A stretch of 64,000 nt of DNA from an uncultured Candidatus Melainabacteria bacterium (GTDB lineage: Bacteria > Cyanobacteriota > Vampirovibrionia > Gastranaerophilales > Gastranaerophilaceae): assembly GCA_934757275.1 (NCBI GenBank), contig CAKVLN010000002.1, positions 1-64,000 of the forward strand, given 5' to 3'. Position 1 is the stretch's first letter. Each line of letters begins with the position of its first letter. Below the pieces are notes generated by a model. It was not told the DNA's origin. It worked only from the letters and a program-made list of their open reading frames with translations, and searched no databases. Made by a program: the position numbers and the translations under genes. Positions 1 through 8,241 of this stretch are shown in pieces.

Positions 1-33
1 CTTGTGACGCTGCCATTCCCATAATTGTGCCAT
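1..33 (-). CDS. possible 5' end of a divergent gene (partial)
   Basis: A minus-strand reading frame opens with ATG at position 33 and runs off the left edge as MAQLWEWQRHK. An AAGGA-like ribosome-binding sequence lies a few bases upstream, closer to the start than usual. Only eleven codons are visible, so no function can be given. If real, it would be divergent from the ABC transporter genes. Confidence 0.25.
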   Translation of the reverse strand, partial: MAQLWEWQRHK

Positions 34-191
34 TTTCCTTTTTTATTTAGTCCCTTTTACATGATTTACGGCACATTCACACAAAAACTTTAGGTTTTAG
101 AACCTATTTTTCTAAAATTGTTACATTTCGTAATATAATCTTATCCTACTGGACTAAGAAAAAAGTTTTTTAACGTGGTATTCTTATTTTT

Positions 192-2018
192 ATGAAGAGA
201 GTTTTAAGTTTATTAGTTCTTATTATTGTATTAGGGATATTTTTAAAGGCTTGTATCAAAAAAGACATGCCAGAAAATATTGAGCTAAAGACAATTTCTG
301 AAAATCAAGAGAGGACTGCATATCCAGCTCCAGAAAAGAATGTAACATTAAATGGGGTGGATTATTTGCAATCTCAAGCCCCAATTGGAAAATTTGGCGG
401 GAAACTAATTGTTTCTACGATTGGTGAAGGTCCTAAAACTTTTAATCCTTGCAATACAAAAGATGCAACATCTTCTTCTATGGCAGGAATGCTTTATGAC
501 GGTTTGGTAACTACAAACCCTCGTACAGGGCAGGTGCAGCCACAGTTGGCAAAAGACTTTGAAATAAATGGGCAAGACTATATTATTCACCTAAGACACG
601 GTATCACGTGGTCTGATGGCAAGCCAATTAACGCTGATGATGTAATGTATACGTACCAAGAAGTTGTTTTTAAAGGCTTAGGCAATCCTTCAACAATGGA
701 CGCTATGAAGATTGACGGACAGTTGCCAGAATTAGTAAAACTAGATGATTACACTGTTAAGTTTACGACACCACGAGCTTTTGCACCATTTTTAAGACAA
801 TTATCATATCCAATAGTGCCAAAACATTATTTTAAACCGTATTCAGATAAAGGCGAATCAGTTTTTAACGCTTTTCTAAACCCTGATACAAAGCCAGATA
901 CGATAATTTCAGGCGGAGCTTTTAGGTTAAAAGAATATGTTGCAGCTCAAAGGGTTGTTTTTGAACGCAATCCTAATTACTACAAAATTAATTTAAAGAA
1001 TGAAAAATTACCATACTTAGATAAAGTAATATACATGATAGTTGGTGATTCAAATAATGAAATATTAAAATTTGAGGCAAAGGAAATTGATGTTTTGGGG
1101 CTTAGAGGCTCTAATGTTGCTCAATATAAGTTGAACGAGCCAAACTCTGACTATAAAGTTTATAATCTTGGTCCAGATACAGGTACGTTGTTTCTTGTTA
1201 TAAATTTGAATAACCGTAAGGACAAAAATGGGAAACCTTATGTTAACCCAATTAAGCAGAAATGGTTTGCTAATCGTGATTTTAGAGCTGCAATTGATTG
1301 GGCAGTTGATAGAAAAAACATGGTTCAAAATATCGCCTCTGGCGTTGCAGAACCTTTGTTTACGGCAGAAAGCTTGAACTCTATTTATCTTAATAAATAC
1401 ATAAAAGGTCACCCGTGTGATTTGAAGGTGGCAAAAAAGAGCTTAGAAAAAGCTGGTTTCAAAGAGAAAAATGGTGTTCTTTATGATGCTGAAAATAATC
1501 GAGTTGAATTTGACTTGTACACTAATGCTGGCAATCTTGAGCGAGAAGCCTTGGGAGTTATGGTTAAACAAGATTTGGAAGAGTTGGGTATGAAGGTGAA
1601 TTTTAAACCAGTTGAGTTTAATTCGCTTGTGAACAAGCTAACAAATACCAACGATTGGGAGATGGCGATTATGGGCTTAACAGGTACGCCATTAGAACCG
1701 CATGACGGTAAAAATGTTTGGACTTCAAAAGGTAGTTTGCACATGTTTAATCAACGTCCAGCTGATTATACGGTAGACGATAGATTGGACTGGGAAAAAG
1801 AATTAGACGAAATCTTTAGAGAAGGTGCGCTAAAACTTACTTATGAAGAGCGAAAACCTCTTTATGACAGATATCAGACTATTATTTATAATCAAAAACC
1901 GATAATATACTTGTATTCGCCAATAAGAATTACGGCAATCAGAAAGAAGTTTAAGAACATATTTCCAACTTCTCTAAGCGGTTTGATTTATAATCTGGAC
2001 GAAATTTACATTGAATAA
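192..2018 (+). CDS. ABC transporter substrate-binding protein, peptide/oligopeptide type (SBP family 5)
   Basis: Extracytoplasmic solute-binding protein of the family 5 (DppA/OppA) type, expected to capture peptides or related solutes for the permeases encoded directly downstream. At 608 residues it is within the family range. The N-terminus is a hydrophobic segment (about residues 4-18) followed by LKAC, with Cys21 as a likely lipid-anchored cysteine; Lys at -2 makes the lipobox imperfect. The family 5 fold is suggested by segments such as GMLYDGLVTTNP and WSDGKPINADDV near residues 95-150. The next gene starts 17 nt downstream, so the three genes probably form one operon. A TATAAT box lies at 134-139, and an extended -10-like TGGTATTCT lies at 176-184, just before the start. 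The solute cannot be deduced. Confidence 0.85.
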   Translation: MKRVLSLLVLIIVLGIFLKACIKKDMPENIELKTISENQERTAYPAPEKNVTLNGVDYLQSQAPIGKFGGKLIVSTIGEGPKTFNPCNTKDATSSSMAGMLYDGLVTTNPRTGQVQPQLAKDFEINGQDYIIHLRHGITWSDGKPINADDVMYTYQEVVFKGLGNPSTMDAMKIDGQLPELVKLDDYTVKFTTPRAFAPFLRQLSYPIVPKHYFKPYSDKGESVFNAFLNPDTKPDTIISGGAFRLKEYVAAQRVVFERNPNYYKINLKNEKLPYLDKVIYMIVGDSNNEILKFEAKEIDVLGLRGSNVAQYKLNEPNSDYKVYNLGPDTGTLFLVINLNNRKDKNGKPYVNPIKQKWFANRDFRAAIDWAVDRKNMVQNIASGVAEPLFTAESLNSIYLNKYIKGHPCDLKVAKKSLEKAGFKEKNGVLYDAENNRVEFDLYTNAGNLEREALGVMVKQDLEELGMKVNFKPVEFNSLVNKLTNTNDWEMAIMGLTGTPLEPHDGKNVWTSKGSLHMFNQRPADYTVDDRLDWEKELDEIFREGALKLTYEERKPLYDRYQTIIYNQKPIIYLYSPIRITAIRKKFKNIFPTSLSGLIYNLDEIYIE

Positions 2019-2035
2019 TCTATTGAAAGGCAAAA

Positions 2036-3007
2036 ATGAATTTATTCAAATACATTTTTAAACGAATTTTACAAGTGATACCTCTTTTAATATTGGTATC
2101 ACTGATAAGCTTTTTCATAATAAGACTTTCGCCTGTCGATCCTCTTGCGGAATTGAGGCTTAACCCTTCGATTTCACAAGAAACCTTGAACAAAGAAATG
2201 AAAAGACTTAAACTTGATAAGCCAATTTATATTCAATACATTTCTTGGGCAAAATCTTTTGTTCAAGGCGATTTGGGATACACTTCTGCTGGAGAAAAAG
2301 TTTCTACAAAACTAAAAGAGCGCATTCCCAACACGTTGTTGTTAACTAGTATTGTAATCTTCATGACTTGGATTGTCGGTATTCCTCTGGGAGTTTTGTC
2401 TGCAATTAAGAAAGAAACTGCGTTTGATAGGATTTTAACTGTAATATCTAGTATAGGAATGGCAATTCCATCATTTTTCTTTGCAATCTTGATGCTTATT
2501 TTTGCCGTTAAGACGGGTTGGTTTCCAGTAGGTGGTTTAACTAGTTATGATTTTAATGAAATGAGTATGCTCGGAAAAATAGTAGATTTGTCTAAGCACC
2601 TAGTGTTGCCTGTCATTGTCTTGTTTACAATTTCGTTATCTGGGTTGCAACGACAAATGAGAGCTAACATGCTTGAGGTTTTAGATAGCGATTATGTTAA
2701 GTTTGCGAGAGCAAAAGGGTTGAGCGAGGGCAAAGTTATCTTTAAACATGCCTTGAGAAACGCAATTAATCCAATGATTACACTTCTTGGGTTTGAGTTT
2801 GCAGGCTTGTTGAGTGGTGCTGCACTTACGGAGTACGTTTTTCAATATCCAGGGCTAGGGCGTTTGATTTTGGAAGCTGTTATGAAATCTGACATAAATT
2901 TAGTTATGGCTTCGTTGATGATGGGTACAATTATGTTGATATTAGGAAATCTAATTGCTGATATTTTACTTATGATTGCAGACCCTAGAACAAGAGCGAA
3001 AGGTTAA
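2036..3007 (+). CDS. ABC transporter permease, DppB/OppB type
   Basis: Inner-membrane permease of a peptide-type ABC importer, pairing with the permease that follows. The 323-residue length fits DppB. The sequence starts with a typical N-terminal membrane helix (residues 8-29), followed by an extracytoplasmic stretch and about five further helices. The conserved ATPase-coupling EAA loop is visible as SEGKVIFKHALRNAINP near residues 226-243, followed by TEYVFQYPGLGRL, a common DppB-type segment. A GAAAGG ribosome-binding site lies 6 nt before the ATG. It is 17 nt after the binding-protein gene and 5 nt before the next permease. No ATPase gene (DppD/DppF) is present in the window, so the energising subunits must be encoded elsewhere. 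Confidence 0.9.
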   Translation: MNLFKYIFKRILQVIPLLILVSLISFFIIRLSPVDPLAELRLNPSISQETLNKEMKRLKLDKPIYIQYISWAKSFVQGDLGYTSAGEKVSTKLKERIPNTLLLTSIVIFMTWIVGIPLGVLSAIKKETAFDRILTVISSIGMAIPSFFFAILMLIFAVKTGWFPVGGLTSYDFNEMSMLGKIVDLSKHLVLPVIVLFTISLSGLQRQMRANMLEVLDSDYVKFARAKGLSEGKVIFKHALRNAINPMITLLGFEFAGLLSGAALTEYVFQYPGLGRLILEAVMKSDINLVMASLMMGTIMLILGNLIADILLMIADPRTRAKG

Positions 3008-3012
3008 TTTTT

Positions 3013-4041
3013 ATGGAAATTATCAAAAAAATATTTCAAGATAAATTTGCTAAAGTGGCGTTCATTATACTTGCGATAATGTATTTGTTGATTCTTTTCG
3101 CTGATTTTATTGCACCTTATTCAAATATGTATTCTAATCGAGAAATGGCGTATGCTCCGCCATCAAAAATATATACAATTGATGAAAATGGTAAATTTTC
3201 ACGTCCATATACTTATAATTATGTTAGAGTTTATGAGCCATCTTTGATGCAAACTGTTTTTAAACAAGATAGAACTCACAAATATTACTTAAAATTATTT
3301 ACACACGGACATTTATTTGGTGTTCAAGAGGGGGGACAAATTTATCTTTTAGGGACTGATATAAATGGAAGAGATGTGTTTTCACGTCTTTTATTTGGTG
3401 GTAGGATATCGCTTACTGTCGGCTTTTTGTCCTTGCTCATAGTTTTCCCGATAGGCTTAATTTATGGGGGAATTTCTGGGTATTATGGTGGAATTTTAGA
3501 TACACTCATGATGAGGTTTGCAGAGGCAATAATGGCAATTCCCAGTTTTTATTTGTTGATAATTTTGGCAGCGATTTTGCCTAGTGGAATGACAAGTGTC
3601 CAAAGATTTGCGTTGATTGTTGTAATTTTAGCTTTAATTGGCTGGTCTGGTTTTGCCAGAGTTGTTAGGGGAATGGTTTTGTCAATTAAGAATGAAGATT
3701 TTGTGCAGGCTGAAAAAACTCTTGGGGCTTCTGATTTGAGAATAATTTTAAAACATATTTTGCCTCAAACAACAAGCTATGTAATAATAGCAATGACTTT
3801 GAGCGTGCCTTCTTATATTTTGGCTGAATCTGGTTTGAGCTTTTTGGGGCTTGGTATTCAGCAACCAGACGCCAGCTGGGGAAATATGCTAAAAGAAGCG
3901 CAAGAATTTACAAATATATTTTATCGACCTTGGCTTTTAACCCCTGGGGCTTTGATTTTTGTTGCAGTACTTTGTTTTAATTTATTAGGCGATGCAATTC
4001 GTGATATTTTAGACCCAAAATCACAGAAAGTGGTTAGATAG
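3013..4041 (+). CDS. ABC transporter permease, DppC/OppC type
   Basis: Second permease of the peptide-type importer. It has the DppC arrangement: one N-terminal helix (about residues 14-32, ending in ADFIAPYS), a long non-membrane segment to about residue 125 and then the five-helix permease domain. At 342 residues it is longer than most DppC proteins because this first extracytoplasmic segment is extended. The EAA coupling loop reads EKTLGASDLRIILKHILPQ around residues 236-254, and GLSFLGLGIQQPDASWGNM is a DppC hallmark. It is the last gene of the operon; the region after it is a repeat block. Confidence 0.9.
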   Translation: MEIIKKIFQDKFAKVAFIILAIMYLLILFADFIAPYSNMYSNREMAYAPPSKIYTIDENGKFSRPYTYNYVRVYEPSLMQTVFKQDRTHKYYLKLFTHGHLFGVQEGGQIYLLGTDINGRDVFSRLLFGGRISLTVGFLSLLIVFPIGLIYGGISGYYGGILDTLMMRFAEAIMAIPSFYLLIILAAILPSGMTSVQRFALIVVILALIGWSGFARVVRGMVLSIKNEDFVQAEKTLGASDLRIILKHILPQTTSYVIIAMTLSVPSYILAESGLSFLGLGIQQPDASWGNMLKEAQEFTNIFYRPWLLTPGALIFVAVLCFNLLGDAIRDILDPKSQKVVR

Positions 4042-4490
4042 GGACTAAAGTCTTTCTGTTGACGCAGTTTACGCCCTCCCCTGTGAGAGGGTGCCGAAGG
4101 CGGGAAAGGGTTTTATTAACTATTTTCAATCAATACCCACCCGCATTCGTAGCTTTCGCAAGGCTCAAGCACGACTGCGACCTCCCTAATTAGTGAGGTA
4201 AAGCTCCTTCCCTAGTTAGGGAAGCGGATTCTCGGTAGGGCGTAAGCCCGTAAGGTGGAGGTCGGACGTTACTCCGCCGACACCCCGAGTAATCCAAGAC
4301 AGGTTGGGAAGGGTATTAGCCCGTTAGCGTTTATAATAAAAAATGTAGGGTGCTGTCGTTTGACGCACCAAAAAATTTTCAATATTGCCACGAAAATCTT
4401 ACAATTTTCTAGCAATGACGCACAACTGGGCGTTTTTACGTCCAGTCATTACGAGGAGCGAAAGCGACGAAGCAAGCCATTTAAAATTGT
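4042..4490. repeat. composite intergenic repeat block 1
   Basis: This gap carries modules that recur elsewhere in the window. In order they are: a hairpin-rich CCCTCCCC...GAGGGTGCCGAAGGCGGGA module (4073-4116); a module beginning ATACCCACCCGCATTCGTA (4132-4226), which ends in TAGTTAGGGA half-palindromes; a module around ACGAAAATCTTACAATTTTC (4384-4415); and TCATTACGAGGAGCGAAAGC (4444-4480). The same order of the last three modules recurs at 45222-45450. Frames through it translate into repeat-derived peptides, not into a recognisable protein. No insertion sequence or transposase is seen. Confidence 0.8.
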
Positions 4491-4580
4491 AAACATTTAT
4501 TGCAATATTATGCAAAACAATATCTATATGATATATAATATAGGTATATGTATATCGTCAAAAACTTGAAGGACTATAAT

Positions 4581-4766
4581 TTGTCCCACAAGCAACGCAT
4601 TTTTGCTGGTTACTTGAAGGACAATGTTGATTCGTATGTTTGTTATGAAAAGATAACAAACCGCTCTGCAATGCGTCGTTATTTTGCGCCTGATAATGAG
4701 TTTATTGAGTATTCAACTGCAATAGCTGAACCTGCGGAATTATTAGCAAGAGCCTTTGTTAGCTAA
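4581..4766 (+). CDS. small hypothetical protein (61 aa), probable TTG start
   Basis: Short protein of unknown function. The frame is open from an ATG at 4548, but a GAAGGA sequence at 4568-4573 sits 7 nt before an in-frame TTG at 4581, which is the better-supported start. The product is about 61 residues, soluble, mixed charged and aromatic, starting (M)SHKQRIFAGYLKDN and ending in an alanine-rich tail. No domain is recognised. It lies alone between the repeat block and fliP, ending 94 nt before the latter, so it may be independent of the flagellar operon. It could be a chance frame; the ribosome-binding site is the main support. Confidence 0.4.
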   Translation: MSHKQRIFAGYLKDNVDSYVCYEKITNRSAMRRYFAPDNEFIEYSTAIAEPAELLARAFVS

Positions 4767-4860
4767 TTAATTTTTTGCAATAAAACTTAATGATTTGCCA
4801 TGCCAGACTTAAATTTGATAGCATAATATTGAAGTATAGTCGATTTTTAAGGGAATCATC

Positions 4861-5619
4861 ATGAAATTTTTTGATATGAGGAAGTGGGGAGTAGCATTTG
4901 GGCTATTTTTGTTATCTATAATGCCTTCAAGTGCTGCTATGACATTTCCTAACATAAACATTGGGTTAGGCACTGCAAATACGCCACAAGATTTTACAAA
5001 TGGGTTGCAAATTCTTATTTGGTTAACCATTTTGACTCTTGCACCAAGTATTTTAATTATGACAACGAGTTTTATCAGACTTGTTGTTGTTCTTTCGCTT
5101 ACAAGACAGGCTATTGGTGCTGGTAATTTGCCTCCGAACCAAGTTATTACAAGTTTAGCGTTAATTCTAACCTTTTTTATTATGGCTCCAACGTTTAACG
5201 AAATTAACGAAAAAGCACTTCAACCTTATATGAATAATCAAATTACGCAACAAGTTGCTTTGGATAGAGGTATTGAGCCTGTTCGTAAATTTATGTTTAA
5301 GCAAACACACGAAAAAGAGTTGGCGTTATTTGTTAGAATGGCTAAAATCGAAAAACCTAAAAATAAAGACGATGTTCCGACTTATGTCTTGTTACCATCT
5401 TTTATTTTGAGTGAACTCAAGACTGCTTTTACAATAGGTTTCGTTGTATATTTACCATTTTTAGTAATTGATATTGTTGTTTCATCTGTACTTGTATCCA
5501 TGGGTATGATGTTCTTGCCACCAACAATGATTGCTTTACCTTTCAAATTAATTATGTTTGTTATGGTCGATGGCTGGTATTTAGTTGTAAAATCGCTGGT
5601 CGAAAGTTTTGTAACCTAA
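4861..5619 (+). CDS. fliP: flagellar type III export gate protein FliP
   Basis: Core membrane component of the flagellar type III secretion export gate, forming with FliQ and FliR the channel through which rod, hook and filament subunits pass. The 252-residue length is typical. A cleavable signal sequence is visible (about residues 10-26, ending SSAAM), as known for FliP. It is followed by conserved segments TSFIRLVVVLSLTRQAIG, PPNQVITSLALILTFF and LLPSFILSELKTAFTIGF, and by DGWYLVVKSL at the C-terminus. An AAGGGA ribosome-binding site precedes the start. It heads the run fliP-fliQ-fliR-flhB-flhA. The 81 nt gap before fliQ carries a short stretch (AACCCTTTCCTTTAAGGCG) resembling the repeat modules. 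Confidence 0.97.
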   Translation: MKFFDMRKWGVAFGLFLLSIMPSSAAMTFPNINIGLGTANTPQDFTNGLQILIWLTILTLAPSILIMTTSFIRLVVVLSLTRQAIGAGNLPPNQVITSLALILTFFIMAPTFNEINEKALQPYMNNQITQQVALDRGIEPVRKFMFKQTHEKELALFVRMAKIEKPKNKDDVPTYVLLPSFILSELKTAFTIGFVVYLPFLVIDIVVSSVLVSMGMMFLPPTMIALPFKLIMFVMVDGWYLVVKSLVESFVT

Positions 5620-5700
5620 ATGATGCTGACACTTCACTATAACCCTTTCCTTTAAGGCGAGAGAACGAATTAAACAATTTAATCAAAGAAAGTAAATACA

Positions 5701-5976
5701 ATGAATCAAGATATAGTAATAACACTACTTCAAAAAATGTTTATTTTAACATTAGAAATTTCTGTACCGATTTTGTTAGTCGGTGTGGTTTTAGGTTTGC
5801 TGGTTAGTATTTTCCAAACAGTAACACAAATACAAGAGTCAACATTAACATTTGTTCCTAAAATTGTTGGTTGTGTACTTCTATTAATTTTTCTACTTCC
5901 TTGGATAATGAGCGTTTTTATTACGACCTTTAACGAATTTATGGACATGATACCTCAGCTCATAGGTGTTGCATAA
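5701..5976 (+). CDS. fliQ: flagellar export gate protein FliQ
   Basis: Small two-helix subunit of the flagellar type III export gate, packing around FliP in the FliPQR complex. The 91-residue length and the two predicted membrane hairpin helices (about residues 15-38 and 52-75) match the family. The conserved stretch SIFQTVTQIQESTLTFVPKI near residues 37-56 is diagnostic. Its stop codon overlaps the start of fliR by one base (TAATG), implying translational coupling. The ribosome-binding site is weak (AAAGAAAG). Confidence 0.96.
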   Translation: MNQDIVITLLQKMFILTLEISVPILLVGVVLGLLVSIFQTVTQIQESTLTFVPKIVGCVLLLIFLLPWIMSVFITTFNEFMDMIPQLIGVA

Positions 5977-6755
5977 TGTTTAATTTGGACGTGCTGTTTT
6001 CAGTTAACAATATAATACTTTTCATGGCAATTTTTACAAGATTGTCAGGTCTGTTTGCGTCCGCACCATTATTTTCAACATATCCAATTCCAACTCAAGT
6101 TAAAATTTGGTTGTCTGCTTGTATAGCTTTTATTTTATTTCCGATAGTGCAGTATAATACGAGTTTTATTGTGCCTAATTCTGTGCCTGCCTTGACTTTG
6201 ATTCTATTTAAAGAATTTGTAATCGGGTTTGCAATGGGATACTGTGCAAATATTTTGTTTGTAGGTATAGAATTGGGTGTAAATACGTTTGCCGTTCAAA
6301 TGGGCTTATCAGCCGATCAGGCTTTGAACCCAACTTCTGGTGGACAATCACCTGTTATTACGCAGGCTTATACTTATCTTGCCTCAATGCTATTTTTAGC
6401 ATTAGGCGCACATCAATGGCTATTTTCTGCAATTTACAACAGTTTTAAAACCATGCCAGTCGGCTATACGTTTGCTTTCTCTCCAGAATTAGTTGGACAA
6501 ATCGTACAAATAAGCGGGCAAATTTTTGGAATTGGCTTGAGTATAGCATTACCTATATTTGGTATACTTTTTATAACTGATGTACTTTTGGGTTTTACAT
6601 CAAAAATGATGCCACAGATGAACATTTTTATGGTATCAATGCCTTTAAAAATTTATTTAGGCTTGTTGTTATCGTTAATGTTTATGCGTCCAATGGCAGA
6701 ATATATAACCGTATTGATTGAAAAATTCTTGATACAGATTGCTGCTATGTTCTAA
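5976..6755 (+). CDS. fliR: flagellar export gate protein FliR
   Basis: Third subunit of the FliPQR export channel, which interacts with FlhB. The 259 residues contain about six hydrophobic segments. Typical FliR motifs include FTRLSGLFASAPLF near residue 20, FKEFVIGFAMGY near residue 76 and GLSADQALNPTSGGQSP near residue 110. The start overlaps the fliQ stop by one base. The next gene, flhB, starts 47 nt later behind its own good promoter. Confidence 0.96.
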   Translation: MFNLDVLFSVNNIILFMAIFTRLSGLFASAPLFSTYPIPTQVKIWLSACIAFILFPIVQYNTSFIVPNSVPALTLILFKEFVIGFAMGYCANILFVGIELGVNTFAVQMGLSADQALNPTSGGQSPVITQAYTYLASMLFLALGAHQWLFSAIYNSFKTMPVGYTFAFSPELVGQIVQISGQIFGIGLSIALPIFGILFITDVLLGFTSKMMPQMNIFMVSMPLKIYLGLLLSLMFMRPMAEYITVLIEKFLIQIAAMF

Positions 6756-6766
6756 TTTATTTAATT

Positions 6767-6795
6767 TTGCCTTTCTAGCATTTCCTTGTTAGAAT
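6767..6795 (+). promoter_or_regulatory. promoter for flhB, predicted leaderless
   Basis: A -35 box TTGCCT (6767-6772) is followed after exactly 17 nt by the -10 box TAGAAT (6790-6795), which ends 7 nt before the flhB ATG at 6803. No ribosome-binding sequence fits between them. Transcription would start at or next to the A of ATG, giving a leaderless message. Confidence 0.6.
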
Positions 6796-6802
6796 AAAAG
6801 AG

Positions 6803-7891
6803 ATGGGAAACGAAGCAGCAGAAAAAACCGAAGAAGCCACCACCCGACGGAGAACCAAAGAGCGAGAACGTGGTAACGTTGCAAAAAGCAGGGATATGGA
6901 CGCAGCACTTGTTATGGTTGCTGGTATAGCTTTGCTTGGAGTTTTTGCAAAAAACATGATTAACACTATTCAGAATATGATGCGTGAAACTTTTTCGCAC
7001 CTAAATCCGAATAGCTTTAGTGTTGATAATATAATGGGACTTTTGCTGCCGTATTTTCACTATACGGCAATAATTGTGCTACCGTTTTTTGTATTGCTCT
7101 TAATTGCATCTATTTTAATTATAAGACTTGATGTAGGACATGTTTTCGCTTTAGAGAAAGTTAAATTTAATCTTGAAAATCTTTCTCCTAGAAGAATGTT
7201 GCAGAATGCAAAACGAATGTTTAACCCGTTTGAACCACGTTCAATGGTTGAGTTTGCAAAATCAATTCTGAAAATCGTTGTAGTTGCTGCTTGTGGTTAT
7301 TCAGCGATTAATAGCAGAAAAGGTGATTTGTTGGGTTTGGTGGGGTTAGAATTCCCAATTGCCTTGAATATTATTATTTCTGTTTTAATCAACATGATTA
7401 TCAATATGTGCCTTGCAATGCTTGTTTTGGGTTATTTGGATAAAAAGTATCAGACTTATGAATATGAAAAATCAATAAAGATGACAAAACAAGAAGTTAA
7501 GGACGAACATAAAGATACAGAAGGGGATCCGAAGATTAAGGCAAGGATTAAGTCTATTCAGATGCAAATGGCTCGCCAAAGAATGATGTCATCAGTTCCA
7601 GATGCCGATGTTGTTGTAACTAACCCTACTCACTATGCGGTTGCGATTAAGTATGACAAAACAAAAGCTCCAGCTCCAATTGTTGTTGCAAAAGGTGTAG
7701 ATTATGTTGCGTTTCAAATTCGTGAGATTGCAAAAGAAAATAATGTGCCAATTGTTGAAAACAGACCAGTTGCAAGAAACTTGTATAACAATGTTCCAAT
7801 AGACGGAGTAATTCCTTCTGATATGTACGTTGCAGTTGCTGAAATTTTGGCTTACGTTTTCAAACAAAAGAACGGTGGCGAGGGAAATTAA
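6803..7891 (+). CDS. flhB: flagellar export switch protein FlhB
   Basis: Export-gate protein that switches substrate specificity from rod/hook to filament proteins by self-cleavage. The 362 residues show the classical layout: N-terminal EKTEEATTRRRTKERERGNV (about residues 8-27), four membrane segments, then a cytoplasmic domain. The autocleavage motif NPTH is present at Asn274-Pro275-Thr276-His277, followed by YAVAIKYD, so the switch should be functional. It follows fliR and has its own promoter just before the ATG, so it may be transcribed independently of fliPQR. A small TTG-start gene follows after 11 nt. Confidence 0.97.
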   Translation: MGNEAAEKTEEATTRRRTKERERGNVAKSRDMDAALVMVAGIALLGVFAKNMINTIQNMMRETFSHLNPNSFSVDNIMGLLLPYFHYTAIIVLPFFVLLLIASILIIRLDVGHVFALEKVKFNLENLSPRRMLQNAKRMFNPFEPRSMVEFAKSILKIVVVAACGYSAINSRKGDLLGLVGLEFPIALNIIISVLINMIINMCLAMLVLGYLDKKYQTYEYEKSIKMTKQEVKDEHKDTEGDPKIKARIKSIQMQMARQRMMSSVPDADVVVTNPTHYAVAIKYDKTKAPAPIVVAKGVDYVAFQIREIAKENNVPIVENRPVARNLYNNVPIDGVIPSDMYVAVAEILAYVFKQKNGGEGN

Positions 7892-7902
7892 GGAGTAAAA
7901 TC

Positions 7903-8145
7903 TTGAAAACAAATCAAATATCAATAAATACTCACAAAACTTTAACAAAATTATTGCAAATGTCAGCTATGCCAATAAAGAGAGCTGATGCTCCAATGTT
8001 TGTCAAAACGCCCGCTTTGTCAATGTTGCAACCTCCAAACCCTTCTGTTTTATATCCTGTATTAAGTTTTCACAATAAAATAAAAGCAAAATTTTTCTCT
8101 AATGAGAGTGCAGAAAATTTAAAAAATCTTTACAAGCTTGTTTAA
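7903..8145 (+). CDS. small hypothetical protein between flhB and flhA (80 aa)
   Basis: An 80-residue protein of unknown function encoded inside the flagellar export operon. TAAGGAG at 7889-7895 overlaps the flhB stop and lies 7 nt before an in-frame TTG, giving a convincing start. The product is basic, rich in Pro, Lys, Asn and Ser, with no membrane segment or signal peptide; a proline-rich middle (PALSMLQPPNPSVLYPV) separates two more charged ends. Position and spacing suggest a flagellar or export-related role such as an accessory or regulator, but no family is recognised. Confidence 0.6.
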   Translation: MKTNQISINTHKTLTKLLQMSAMPIKRADAPMFVKTPALSMLQPPNPSVLYPVLSFHNKIKAKFFSNESAENLKNLYKLV

Positions 8146-8181
8146 AATAGCCAAATGATGGTAGAATATTGTAGGAGAGGT

Positions 8182-8241
8182 ATGCCTCTTTTAGAGAAAG
8201 AGACGAATGGAACTTGGGAAATTATCAAAATTATTAAGTAA
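8182..8241 (+). CDS. possible 19-codon leader peptide overlapping the flhA start
   Basis: AGGAGAGG at 8173-8180 is the best ribosome-binding site in the region, and it sits directly before an ATG at 8182 that is out of frame with flhA. The frame encodes MPLLEKETNGTWEIIKIIK and stops at 8241, overlapping the first 35 nt of flhA. The flhA ATG itself (8207) has only a weak purine stretch upstream. The arrangement suggests translational coupling or a leader peptide, though the site may instead serve flhA poorly from a distance. Confidence 0.3.
   Translation: MPLLEKETNGTWEIIKIIK

Noticed and set aside
4255..4569. Open frame of 104 codons after the ABC transporter operon
   Set aside because: It lies in the repeat block; part of its translation (SHYEERKRRSKPF) reappears from the equivalent repeat at 45 kb, so it is repeat-derived and not a gene.
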